Shown here: positions 10,750 to 20,929 of the stretch, one piece after another
Layout: every line of letters begins with the position of its first letter
How positions within the stretch are numbered: position 1 is the stretch's first letter
Source of the DNA: Bufo bufo
Taxonomy: Eukaryota > Chordata > Amphibia > Anura > Bufonidae
Length of the DNA: 64,000 nt
Direction of reading: 5' to 3'
NCBI RefSeq assembly: GCF_905171765.1
Contig: NC_053390.1
Span: 592,373,793-592,437,792 of the forward strand
Notes under the pieces: model-generated
What the model was told of the DNA's origin: nothing
The model's database searches: none
The model's input: the letters and a program-made list of their open reading frames with translations, nothing else
Translations under genes and position numbers: made by a program

Positions 10750-11799
10750 CACTCACCTAAAGAATTATTAGGAACACCTGTTCTATTTCTCATTAATGCA
10801 ATTACCTAGTCAACCAATCACATGGCAGTTGTTTCAATGCATTTAGGGGTGTGGTCCTGGTCAAGACAATCTCCTGAACTCCAAACTGAATGTCAGAATG
10901 GGAAAGAAAGGTGATTTAAGCAATTTTGAGCGTGGCATAGTTGTTGGTGCCAGACGGGCCGGTCTGAGTATTTCACAATCTGCTCAGTTACCGGGATTTT
11001 CACGCACAACCATTTCTAGGGTTTACAAAGAATGGTGTGAAAAGGGAAAAACATCCAGTATGCGGCAGTCCTGTGGGCAAAAATGCCTTGTGAATGCTAG
11101 AGGTCAAAGGAGAATGGGCAGACTGATTCAAGCTGATAGAAGAGCAACGTTGACTGAAATAACAACTCGTTACAACCAAGGTATGCAGCAAAGCATTTGT
11201 GAAGCCACAACACGCACAACCTTGAGGCGGATGGGCTACAACAGCAGAAGACCCCACCGGGTACCACTCATCTCCACTACAAATAGGAAAAAGAGGCTAC
11301 AATTTGCACGAGCTCACCAAAATTGGACTGTTGAAGACTGGAAAAATATTGCCTGGTCTGATGAGTCTCGATTTCTGTTGAGACATTCAAATGGTAGAGT
11401 CCGAATTTGGCGTAAACAGAATGAGAACATGTATCCATCCTCTGATGGCTACTTCCAGCAGGATATTGCACCATGTCACAAAGCTCGAATCATTTCAAAT
11501 TGGTTTCTTGAACATGACAATGAGTTCACTGTACTAAAATGGCCGCCACAGTCACCAGATCTCAACCCAATAGAGCATCTTTGGGATGTGGTGGAACAGG
11601 AGCTTCGTGCCCTGGATGTGCATCCCTCAAATCTCCATCAACTGCAAGATGCTATCCTATCAACATGGGCCAACATTTCTAAAGAATGCTATCAGCACCT
11701 TGTTGAATCAATGCCACGTAGAATTAAGGCAGTTCTGAAGGCAAAAGGGGGTCCAACACCGTATTAGTATGGTGTTCCTAATAATTCTTTAGGTGAGTG
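10750..11799 (+). mobile_element. Tc1/mariner element, DD36E type, copy A
   Basis: Inverted termini begin CACTCACCTAAAGAATTATT and are flanked by TA on both sides (10748-10749 and 11800-11801), the standard Tc1/mariner target duplication. It is 1,050 bp long with one ORF. Two further copies lie at 19840 and 40103. The family resembles the DD36E 'Incomer' group described from animals; that naming is an inference from spacing only. Confidence 0.9.
10898..11767 (+). CDS. Tc1/mariner transposase, internally shortened (289 aa)
   Basis: The start at MGKKGDLSNF is shared with the copy at 40135. Residues 1-60 form the first helix-turn-helix (GLSISQSAQLPGFSRTTISRVY) and 75-115 the second. The first catalytic aspartate is in WSDESRF, the second in FQQDIAPCHKA, and the glutamate in [12 protein letters not shown]. 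The D to E spacing is 36 residues. Only about 32 residues separate the first two aspartates, against about 90 in full-length relatives. The GGG-containing block of the RNase H fold is therefore missing, and catalysis is doubtful. The usual QQDN has become QQDI. Confidence 0.9.
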   Translation: MGKKGDLSNFERGIVVGARRAGLSISQSAQLPGFSRTTISRVYKEWCEKGKTSSMRQSCGQKCLVNARGQRRMGRLIQADRRATLTEITTRYNQGMQQSICEATTRTTLRRMGYNSRRPHRVPLISTTNRKKRLQFARAHQNWTVEDWKNIAWSDESRFLLRHSNGRVRIWRKQNENMYPSSDGYFQQDIAPCHKARIISNWFLEHDNEFTVLKWPPQSPDLNPIEHLWDVVEQELRALDVHPSNLHQLQDAILSTWANISKECYQHLVESMPRRIKAVLKAKGGPTPY

Positions 11800-11908
11800 T
11801 ATATGTACACACATACATTCATACATACTAGTAGGACCCCCCCCCCCCCACTGGTTATTAAGGGCCGACATATATACTGGTCCTCTACACATATATCTCA
11901 CTTAACAG

Positions 11909-11945
<37 letters not shown>
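11909..11945. repeat. (TA)n microsatellite, target of the LTR element
   Basis: A TA run immediately left of the Gmr1-like LTR; the same kind of run continues after the other LTR at 17676. Confidence 0.8.
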
Positions 11946-11948
<3 letters not shown>

Positions 11949-12571
11949 AAGGGGTTACACTCTTAGGCAGGGCGTCGATGACAGATTCTCTTGCAGACCA
12001 CAGGGTTAAAGTCCAAATGTTGCTTTATTTTTATAACACTCCGGCAATACAGGCAAACCCAGTTATAATCACTGGGTAAGGTGAAGGTCCAGCACCACAA
12101 AACATAAACCAAACCAAAGTAAACACCTGCCCGTCTGGGCTCTGGCTAATACAGCAAAGATCCTAGCTCACCTATTGAACACAGGTCACATAGAGAATTC
12201 GGCTTCTCTAGCCAGCAGCGCAACCATCTTCCCAGACTTTCTCCAGGCATCACTCTCCTCAGACTGACAGCCTGGACTGTGCTTTATTTCCCCTTGACGA
12301 TCCCAGCTGGCTTCAGCTGGGGATCCCTCAGGCTAGGGAAAAACCTGTCCCAGAATGGGGTGGACTGGGGAGGTGCCTCTACCAATCCTACCTTCTCCCA
12401 GTGCAATCAAATCCAGCCCATAAACTTAACAAAACTGTCTCAACAGCCTACACATTGCTGAAACCATTTTAACCTTCTGGATTTTATTCACCTCACCCAG
12501 TTGAGGAAGCTGTATAAGATATACACCCCTTCCAGGGCTCTACCATACACTTTTCTGTTCACCTTACCACA
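11946..12571 (-). repeat. 3' LTR of the Gmr1-like element
   Basis: 626 bp. On the element strand it reads TGTGGTAAGG...CCCCTTACA, with TG/CA ends. It closely matches the LTR at 17050-17675 with scattered substitutions. Confidence 0.9.
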
Positions 12572-12595
12572 TATTCCCCCCCCCCCCCCTTTCTC
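12572..12595 (-). other. Polypurine tract of the Gmr1-like element
   Basis: On the minus strand GGAGAAA is followed by a run of 12 or more G just inside the 3' LTR. This is the expected plus-strand primer position. Confidence 0.8.
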
Positions 12596-12599
12596 CAGA

Positions 12600-13138
12600 C
12601 CGGAGGTCTGGATATTTTTAGCCAACAAACAGTGTATCCTGGACAAAGCATCTGCGTCCCCCTGTAATTTCCCCAGCCTATGTTCAACCTTGAAATTAAC
12701 ATTTTGCAGGGAGAGAAACCACCTGGTAACTCTTGCGTTTTTCTCCCTGTTTTGTTTCATCCAAGTTAAAGGAGCGTGATCTGTTACCAACAGAAACTTC
12801 CTACCCAGCAGGTAATATTTAAGTGACTCCAAAGCCCATTTAATGGCTAGACACTCTCGTTCCACCATGGCATAATTTTTCTCTGCCGGTGTCAACTTCC
12901 TACTTAGGTACATTACTGGATGCTCCTCCCCATTTATCACCTGTGACAGGACCGCTCCCAAGCCTGTCTCAGATGCATCAGTCTGGACCAGAAACTCTTT
13001 TCCGAAATCCGGGAAAATGAGCACTGGCTGTTGACAGAGAGCGGACTTTAGGCTTTGAAAGGCCTTTTCTGCCTCTGGTGTGCACTTTACCATTACTGTT
13101 TTAGGGCCTTTCGGTAAGTCAGTCAATGGTGCTGCCAT
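12600..13138 (-). pseudogene. Gmr1-like pol: RNase H
   Basis: Gypsy-type RNase H. LVQTDASETGLGAVL carries the first catalytic aspartate, ERECLAIKWALE the glutamate, and LVTDHAPLTW and GDADALSR complete the active site. It follows RT directly and is the last domain before the polypurine tract, so integrase does not follow. The open frame continues on to 12488 past the domain. It is separated from RT by a short frame disruption near 13145. Confidence 0.9.
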
Positions 13139-13149
13139 CGAGGCAAAAT

Positions 13150-14181
13150 TCAGTATGAACCGGCGTAGTACCCTGTTATGCCAAGGAAGGCCCTGACTTG
13201 TTTCTTTGTTGAGGGCCTAGGCCAGTCTTGTATTGCCTCTACTTTATTGATCTGGGGTTTAACCAGCCCTTTCCCAATAATGTAGCCCAGATATTTTGCT
13301 TCCTCTAGACCCACTGCACACTTCTCAGGGTTTATGGTTAGGCCAGCATCACTAATGGAGTCTATAACGGCCTGCACCTTCCAGAGCTGACTTCTCCAAT
13401 CAGATGAAAAAATGACCACATCTTCAAGGTAAGCGGCAGCATAGTTACGATGTGGCTTCAAGATCAGGTCCATCAAGCTCTGAAATGTAGCAGGGGCTCC
13501 ATGTAACCCGAACGGCATCACTGTCTACTGGAACAGCCCCTCTGGAGTGGAGAATGCCGTCATTTCTTTTGCATCATCTGATAATGGTGTCTGCCAATAC
13601 CCTTTTGTAAGGTCAAGGGTCGTGATGTACCTTGCTTTCCCAAGCCTCTCAATTAGTTCATTTACTCTGGGCATGGGGGACGCATTGAATTTTGACACCT
13701 CATTTAGCTTCTGGAAATCATTACAAAATCTCCAAGTCCCATTAGGCTTCGGGATTAGGACAATAGGGCTTGACCACGCACTGGTAGATTCCTCAATGAC
13801 CCCTAACTCAAGCATGCGCCTGACCTCAGATGATACCGCTTTTCTGCATGCTTCTGGTATCCTGTAGGGCTTTAGACTCACCTTACTGTAGGGCTCAGTT
13901 CTCACGGAATGTTTTATCAGGTGGGTATGACCTGGTAGGTCAGAAAACCTTCCTCTATTTTTCCATAGAAACTCCTTTACTTCTTGTTTCTGGGGTACTG
14001 ACAATGCCTCACTAATTTTTACTGGAAGAATTGGTGGTGACACCTCCTTACTCATGGTCTGAGCGGCCACCAATGACTCCCGATCTTTCCATGGCTTGAT
14101 CAGATTTACATGGTAAATCTGGTAGAGTCTTCTCCTTCTTGGTTGGTGCACCTTATAGTTCACCTCACCCACTTTTTCCAC
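13150..14181 (-). pseudogene. Gmr1-like pol: integrase GPY/F tail and reverse transcriptase
   Basis: The frame enters from a GPYEVVEKVGEVNYKV module (about 14200-14150), which is the C terminus of a gypsy integrase. It runs directly into RT: GVIEESTSAWSSPIVLIPK, DLTKGYWQTPL, MPFGLHGAPATFQSLMD. The catalytic box reads YLED instead of YLDD (near 13435), a change in a key residue. A stop near 13522 splits the domain. The direct junction of integrase tail to RT shows the IN-RT order without relying on distance. Confidence 0.88.
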
Positions 14182-14301
14182 AACCTCGTAGGGACCCTGC
14201 CACTTTGCCAGAAACTTACTTTCTACAGTGGGAACTAGAATCAGGACCCTGTTCCCGGGATTAAAGTCCCTTACCTTGGCAGACCTGTTATAGATTCTGC
14301 T

Positions 14302-15400
14302 TTAAGCCTCCTGAGCTCTTTGCAGATGTTCTTTAACGATGGGCATCACTGTCGCTATCCTGTCTTGCATGTCAGCCACATGTTTGATGACACTCTTATA
14401 GGGAGTAGCCTCCGCCTCCCAGATTTCTTTAGCTACATCGAGTATACCCCTCGGGTGACGGCCATATAGTAACTCAAATGGTGAGAACCCTGTAGAAGCC
14501 TGAGGCACCTCCCTAATAGAGAACATAAGGTATAGTAGGAGGCAGTCCCAGTCCTGACCATCCTTTTTTACCACTTTTTTTAACATCTGTTTCAGGGTCT
14601 TGTTAAACCTCTCGACCAATCCATCTGTCTGTGGGTGATACACCGAGGTACGTATATGGGTGATTTTGAACAACTTGCGCAACTCTTTCATGACCTTCGA
14701 CATAAAGGGGGTACCCTGGTCCATGAGAATTTCTTTAGGGATCCCTTTGCAGGAGAACATAAAAAATAATACCCGGGCAATATTTTTGGACGCCATGTTT
14801 TGTAAGGGTACCGCTTCCGGGTATCGTGTGGCATAGTCCAACACAACCAAGATATACTGGTGTCCCCCAGGCTGACTTAACAATGGGACCCACCAAGTCC
14901 ATGGCAATTCTTTCAAAAGGTACCTCAATGATGGGGAGAGGCACCAAGGGATTGCGGAAATGTGAGGTCGGGGCACTTATCTGACAGGTGGGGCAGGACT
15001 CGCAGTATAATTCCACTTCCTTGTACACTCCAGGCCAGAAAAATCTTTGTAGTACCCTCTCCTGTGTTTTGCTAACACCCAAATGACCCCCAAGTACGCG
15101 GTTATGTGCGAGATCTAGTACCATACGTCTATAGGGTTTTGACACCAGAAGCTGCTTAACATTTTCATTGTTGCATTTGTTAACTCGATTCAACAGGTTT
15201 ACATTCATGGCAAAATGCGGAAATTTCTGGTCAGCTTCTGGTACCTGTGGTACACCATCTATCACGGTAACATTTTCGTGAGAACTCTTGAGAGTAGGGT
15301 CTCTCAATTGCTCTGTACCAAAGTTACCCCAAGACACCCCTAAGTCCAACACATTTTCCCCTGCTGGGAAAGCTTCATCTTCCCCAGCTAACACCTGCAA
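14302..15400 (-). pseudogene. Gmr1-like pol: integrase
   Basis: Two overlapping frames encode one integrase. The zinc-binding part has HNRVLGGHLG and CESCPTC (HHCC). The catalytic core has AMDLVGPI (first D), DQGTPFMSK (second D) and HPQTDGLVERFNKTLK (E). A frameshift near 14830-14900 moves from the upstream to the downstream frame. The domain sits upstream of RT on the element strand, the hallmark of this group. Confidence 0.9.
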
Positions 15401-15430
15401 TGGAAAAGTGTCATTATCAGGTACGTCACA

Positions 15431-15963
15431 TTACCCCATATTTTCACCAGACATTTCAGTTAACATGACATCTTCATTTTGCACCTTATCGGCACCATTG
15501 TTTTCAATGGTCTCTTCTTTTAAACCATTAGATTCAATGGGCCACGCATAGCAATGATTATTTAAAGGACGAGGCACAGATTCTGCAGGAGTGTTTTTCT
15601 TCTCCCACAACTTCCAAAACAAGGGGAAATCCCGGCCCAATATCATATCATGCATAAGTCTTTTTACGACGCCGACTTCATAGGATACAGTCCCAGCCAG
15701 AGTCTCCAACTTGACGCAAGCCACTGGGTATGATTTTGCATCCCCATGGATCCCCACTCTGCTACTCTTTTGTCCGGCACATAATTCCAAGCCACGAAGC
15801 TGGTATGCACTAAGGTGACCAGACTACCGGAGTCCAACAGAGCCCTGACAGAGCAGTCATTTATCACCAGGGTACACATCTGCGGCTCAGTCTCTAGTCC
15901 TGGGGAGGCCGCACACACTGGCACCGCATACCGCGACTGTCTCCGGCTCCCGGCACACTCCAT
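15431..15963 (-). pseudogene. Gmr1-like aspartic protease region
   Basis: The first frame has VRALLDSGSLVTLV, the DSG active site of retropepsins. A frameshift near 15780 moves to a second frame that contains MILGRDFP, a typical protease C-terminal motif. It is in the same frame as gag, separated from it by the single stop at 16003-16005. Confidence 0.8.
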
Positions 15964-16002
15964 GGGCTCTGAGGTCAGAGGGCAATAGACAGCAATGTGT
16001 TC

Positions 16003-16860
16003 CTACTCATGGCACCTCCAGCACTGGGGTGCCCCGGGTCTCCTACTTGAGAAGACCTCTCCGGGTCTGAACTGCCTGGGAGACTCAGCCTTATGTCGAG
16101 GCCCAGCCTCTAGAGCCTTATACTCTCTTGCACCCTTCCACACACCCCCAACAGCCAGAACTCTCTTACCCACAGATGACATGGGTCGGGCACTCAGGGG
16201 AGGTGTTGGTGCGGTAGGGACATCACGGAGGTAGTCCTCAGTCGCCAGGAACCTTTCCACTAGGTTTGCAAGCTGATCCGCAGTTTTGGGGTCTCCATGT
16301 CTGACCCACAGTTGCAGCTCCGCTGGGAGGGCTCTGAAGTAGTGATCCACCATTAAATTTTCCACGATGTGGTCTGGTGTAGAAGTCTCAGGTTCCAGCC
16401 ACTTCCGTACAAGATGGAGGAGGTCAAACCTCTGAGATCTGGCAGGCTTGTTCATGGTGTAGCTCCACGTGTGGACCCTCCGGGCATGAACCGCCGGTGT
16501 AACACCCAAACGAGCCAGGATCTCCATTTTTAATTTGACATAGTGCCGGACATCCTGCTCCCTGAGGTCATAGTAGGCCTTTTGTGGTTCACTGGACAAA
16601 AAGGGCGCAAGGACATCTGCCCACTCTGCTACTGGCAGCCTTTCTCTTTCCGCCCCCCTCTTAAATACGGTCAGGTAGGCATCGATATCATCATCAAGTG
16701 TCAGTTTTTGTAAGGCAAGCTGCACAATTCTTCTCACATTCAAAGTCTCTTGGGGGCTTACCTCCACACGCGGGGTTGGAGATACAACAGTCTCTCTCAA
16801 TACAGCAATCTGCTCCATCAGTAAACGATTGGTTTCTTCGTGTCTCTTTATCCTTGGCAT
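16003..16860 (-). pseudogene. Gag with SCAN-like capsid segment
   Basis: 285 residues up to a TAG at 16003-16005. Residues about 40-135 (NVRRIVQLALQ, DDIDAYLTVFKRGA, WADVLAPFL) look like the N-terminal capsid half. Residues about 141-210 resemble a SCAN domain: SQRFDLLHLVRKWLEPE, IVENLMVDHYFRALP, ELQLWVR. SCAN domains of vertebrate zinc-finger proteins are thought to descend from the capsid of Gmr1-like elements. The C terminus enters a CCHC zinc knuckle (CWRCHE). The TAG falls inside the knuckle, and the remaining H and C (EHIAVYC) are in frame just after it. An upstream overlapping frame (16694-16981) probably holds the true Gag N terminus. Confidence 0.88.
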
Positions 16861-17029
16861 GTCTTTTTCTTTCCTCCAGATTGGCCTGTAACAACATCTT
16901 CATCATTTCCTTCATGGTATTCAATGAACTTTGCAAAGCTGCAGCAGCTTTCACCCAGGACATTAAATCATCAACTGTCACGCCGTTGCCCTTAGCAACT
17001 TGCTATTGCCTTTTTTCAGCAGGGACGCC

Positions 17030-17049
17030 TGCCCGCATCCGACACCAAT
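17030..17049 (-). other. Probable primer-binding site, Gmr1-like element
   Basis: Directly inside the 5' LTR the minus strand reads TTGGTGTCGGATGCGGG. Starting with TGG one base in, this fits a tRNA 3'-end complement, unlike the chromoviruses elsewhere in the window. The particular tRNA was not identified. Confidence 0.5.
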
Positions 17050-17675
17050 TGTAAGGGGTTACACTCTTAGGCAGGGCGGCGATGACAGATTCTCTTGCAG
17101 ACCACAGGGTTAAAGTCCAAATGTTGCTTTATTTTTATAACACTCCGGCAATACAGGCAAACCCAGTTATAATCACTGGGTAAGGTGACGGTCCAGCACC
17201 ACAAAACATAAACCAAACCAAAATAAACACCTGCCCATCTGGGCTCTGGCTAATACAGCAAAGATCCTAGCTCACCTATTGAACACAGGTCACACAGAGA
17301 ATTCGGCTTCTCTAGCCAGCAGCGCAACCATCTTCCCAGACTTTCTCCAGGCATCACTCTCCTCAGACTGACAGCCTGGACTGTGCTTTATTTCCCCTTG
17401 ATGATCCCAGCTGGCTTCAGCTGGAGATCCCTCAGGCTAGGGGAAAACCTGTCCCGGAATGGGGTGGACTGGGGAGGTCCCTCTACCAATCCTACCTTCT
17501 CCCAGTCCAATAAAATCCAACCCATAAACTTAACAAAACTGTCTCAACAACCTACACATTGCTGAGACCATTTTAACCTTCTGGATTTTATTTACCTCAC
17601 CCAGTTGAGGAAGCTGGGTGGAATATACACCCCTTCCAGGACTTTACCATACACTTTTCTGTTCACCTTACCACA
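17050..17675 (-). repeat. 5' LTR of the Gmr1-like element
   Basis: 626 bp, partner of 11946-12571. The AT microsatellite resumes at 17676. Confidence 0.9.
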
Positions 17676-17697
17676 ATATATATATATATATATATAC

Positions 17698-19288
17698 TAG
17701 CAGAAGGACCCGGCTTCACACAGGTATATTTCATCTATTTAATTTTATGTTTCCGTGTGTCGTAAAAAGATATCAACAGTTTCCCCCATAACAGTGACCT
17801 CTACAGTACCCGCCCCTTTAACAATGATCTCCACAGTGCCCGCCCCTTTAAAACAGTGACCACCTCTTTAGCATTGACCGCCCTTTTAACAGTGACCTTC
17901 ATAGTGGCCACCCCTTTAACAGTGACTTCCACAGTGCCCGCCACTTTAACATTGACTTTCACAGTGACCTCCCCTTTAACTGTGACTTTCACAGTGACCG
18001 CCCCTTTAACAGTGACTTTCACAGTGACCGCCCCTTTAACTGTGACTTTCACACTGACCACCCCTTTAACTGTGACTTTCACAGTGACCGCCCCTTTAAC
18101 AGTGACTTTCACAGTGACCACCCCTTTAACAGTGACTTTCACAGTGACCGCCCCTTTAAAAGTGACTTTCACAGTGACTACCCCTTTAACAGTGACTTTC
18201 ACAGTGACCTCCCCTTTAACAGTGACTTTCACAGTGACCGCTCCTTTAACAGTGACTTTCACAGTGACCACCCGTTTAACAGTGACTTTAACAGTGACCA
18301 CCTCTTTAACAGTGACTTTTACAGTGGCCGTCCCTTAAACAATGACCGTCCCTTTAACAGTGGCTTTCACAGTGTCCGCCCCTTTAACAGTGATTTCCAC
18401 AGTGCCCGCCCCTTTAACAGTGACCTCCACAGTGCCCACCCCTTTAAAACAGTGACCACCCCTTTAGCATTGACCGCCCCTTTAACAGAGACCTTCATAG
18501 TGGCCACCCCTTTAACAGTGACCTTCACAGTTCCCGCCTCTTTAACAATGACTTCCACAGTGCCCGCCCCTTTAACATTGACTTTCACAGTGACCTTCCC
18601 TTTAACAGTGACTTTCACAGTGACCGCTCCTTTAACAGTGACTTTGACAGTGACCACCAGTTTAACAGTGACTTTAACAGTGACCAACTCTTTAAAAGTG
18701 ACTTTCACAGTGGCCGCCCCTTTAACAATGACCGCCCCTTTAACAGTGGCTTTCACAGTGGCCGCCCCTTTAACAGTGACTTTTACAGTGACCGTCCCTT
18801 TAACACTGACTTTCACAGCGACCGCCCCTTTAACTGTGACTGCCCCTTTAACAGTGACTTTCACCGTGACTGCCCCTTTAACAGTGACTTTCACAGTGAC
18901 CACCACTTTAATAACAGTGACCTCCACTGTGCCCCGCCCCTTTGAAAACATTAACCTCCACAGTGCCCGCCCCTTTTAGCAGTAAGGTAAAATGGCTGGG
19001 TTGTTATGGAAACCTGGAGTAAAATTGTGTTTATGGCAGTTGGGATTTGAAGAGAAAGACTTGCAGGCTTGTATTGGCTAATGTGGGTCATTTTTGGGGA
19101 ATATCTCAGGAATGGTACGTCCTAGAGAGCTGAGACTCGGTCTAAAACCTTCCCGGACACCTGATGTACCTGTGTGCCAAATTTGGTGAAGATCGGTCCA
19201 GTCGTTTGGTCGCGCATAAAGAACATCTAGAAGTCTAGACAGACGTCTAGACAGACAGACAGATAGACAGACAGACAGACAGAAACTC

Positions 19289-19289
<1 letters not shown>
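17698..19289 (+). mobile_element. Repeat element with internal minisatellite and (ACAG)n tail
   Basis: It opens with ACTAGCAGAAGGACCCGGC, the same terminus as the fragment at 7102-7196. It closes with GTGCCAAATTTGGTGAAGAT, CGGTCCAGTCGTTTGGTCGC and a run of ACAG/ATAG units before an AT microsatellite. The middle is a 30-bp minisatellite. No protein domain is seen. The family class was not identified; the flanking motifs look like a widespread animal repeat of LINE or SINE type. Confidence 0.6.
17805..18975. repeat. 30-bp minisatellite array, about 39 units
   Basis: The unit is close to CCCCTTTAACAGTGACTTTC followed by ACAGTGACCG. Units vary by substitutions and by occasional 15-bp steps, and the array has two sub-blocks meeting near 18330-18420. 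The period is a multiple of three and stop-free in two frames, so long ORFs appear on both strands (for example 17801-18301 minus and 18452-18979 plus). These are repeat translations, not genes. Confidence 0.9.

Positions 19290-19334
<45 letters not shown>
19290..19334. repeat. (AT)n microsatellite
   Basis: AT run of about 45 bp, interrupted after 19334 by a solo LTR and resuming at 19809. Confidence 0.85.
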
Positions 19335-19337
<3 letters not shown>

Positions 19338-19808
19338 GAGACGGGACCACTCAAACAGTCTCTTTTCAGGGTTTATTAGGCACACAGTACAGTACAGGCT
19401 TGCTTTCTTCAAACAACAGAACAGTCCAAATGAAATAACAAAACACACTGATACCGGCTTCTCACCAGCTGCAGTTTTCTCCCAGCAAATCCTCACTGCC
19501 AAGAGGTTTGGTTCAGTAGTCTTCCTCTCAGACCACCATCCACACACACTGCTCTCTGGCAGAGTGTCTTTTTTAAATCACCCTCGCACCTGTGTGTGTG
19601 GCGGTAACACCCGAGATGGAGTATGGGAGTGACCTTCCCACCCAAGCTCTTCAGTCACTCCTAAATCCCGGACCCAAAATCCAGCTACCACCAACTCAGT
19701 GATCTACCACCACTGGTCACTACTTACCTCCGGGATTTACATCACTGAGCGTAGCAGCCTCAGTGACACATACCTACCATCTATGATGTCACCCACTGCA
19801 TGCTTACA
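19335..19808 (-). repeat. Solo LTR in an AT microsatellite
   Basis: 474 bp starting TGTGAGACGGG and ending GCATGCTTACA. It is flanked by ATAT on both sides (19331-19334 and 19809-19812). TTTATT near the left end suggests a polyadenylation region on the minus strand, hence the orientation. There is no internal coding sequence, as expected after LTR-LTR recombination. Confidence 0.7.
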
Positions 19809-19839
19809 ATATATATATATATATACAAATTGGACATAT

Positions 19840-20890
19840 ACACTAACCTAAAGAATTATTAGGAACACCTGTTCTATTTCTCATTAATGCAATTATCTAG
19901 TCAACCAATCACATGGCAGTTGCTTCAATGCATTTGGGGGTGTGGTCCTGGTCAAGACAATCTCCTGAACTCCAAACTGAATGTCAGAATGGAAAAGAAA
20001 GGTGATTTAAGCAATTTTTAGCGTGGCATGGTTGTTGGTGCCAGACGGGCCGGTCTGAGTATTTCACAATCTGCTCAGTTACTGGGATTTTCACGCACAA
20101 CCATTTCTAGGGTTTACAAAGAATGGTGTGAAAAGGGAAAAACATCCAGTATGCGGCAGTCCTGTGGGCAAAAATGCCTTGTGGATGCTAAAGGTCAGAG
20201 GAGAATGGGCCGACTGATTCAAGCTGATAGAAGAGCAACGTTGACTGAAATAACCACTCGTTACAACCGAGGTATGCAGCAAAGCATTTGTGAAGCCACA
20301 ACACGCACAACCTTGAGGCGGATGGGCTACAACAGCAGAAGACCCCACCGGGTACCACTCATCTCCACTACAAATAGGAAAAAGAGGCTACAATTTGCAC
20401 GAGCTCACCAAAATTGGACTGTTGAAGACTGGAAAAATGTTGCCTGGTCTGATGAGTCTCGATTTCTGTTGAGACATTCAAATGATAGAGTCCGAATTTG
20501 GCGTAAACAGAATGAGAACATGTATCCATCCTCTGATGGCTACTTCCAGCAGGATAATGCACCATGTCACAAAGCTCGAATCATTTCAAATTGGTTTCTT
20601 GTACATGACAATGAGTTCACTGTACTAAAATGGCCCCCACAGTCACCAGATCTCAACCCAATAGAGCATCTTTGGGATGTGGTGGAACGGGAGCTTCGTG
20701 CCCTGGATGTGCATCCCTCAAAATCTCCATCAACTGCAAGATGCTATCCTATCAACATGGGCCAACATTTCTAAAGAATGCTATCAGCACCTTGTTGAAT
20801 CAATGCCACGTAGAATTAAGGCAGTTCTGAAAGCAAAAGGGGTCCAACACCGTATTAGTATGGTGTTCCTAATAATTCTTTAGGTGAGTG
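19840..20890 (+). mobile_element. Tc1/mariner element, DD36E type, copy C
   Basis: Termini CACTAACCTAAAG...CTTTAGGTGAGTG flanked by TA (19838-19839 and 20891-20892). It is nearly identical to the copy at 10750, with point changes and a one-base insertion. Confidence 0.9.
19989..20856 (+). pseudogene. Tc1/mariner DD36E transposase, broken
   Basis: It aligns throughout with the 289-residue transposase at 10898. A TAG at 20019-20021 replaces the glutamate after SNF. An extra A near 20720 shifts the frame after LRALDVHPSK. The DESRF, QQDNAPCH and PIEHLWD motifs are present between these breaks. It lacks the same block between the first two catalytic aspartates as the other two copies. Confidence 0.9.
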
Positions 20891-20929
20891 TATATATACT
20901 GTATACATATATGCACAATTATAGCACTT

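Larger units (their letters stand above)
11946..17675 (-). mobile_element. Gmr1-like Ty3/gypsy retrotransposon
   Basis: Two LTRs of equal length (626 bp) bound the element, with ATAT on either side; the duplication is ambiguous because the target is a TA microsatellite. Coding order on the minus strand is gag, protease, integrase, RT, RNase H. Normal gypsy elements have integrase last. The copia-like order with gypsy-type enzymes marks the Gmr1 group. Gag holds a SCAN-like segment, as expected of that group. Stops and frameshifts disable this copy. Confidence 0.88.

Noticed and set aside
17801..18979. Long ORFs on both strands with Val-Lys-Val or Thr-Val-Thr repeats
   Set aside because: They are direct translations of a 30-bp minisatellite whose period is a multiple of three; no other protein features.
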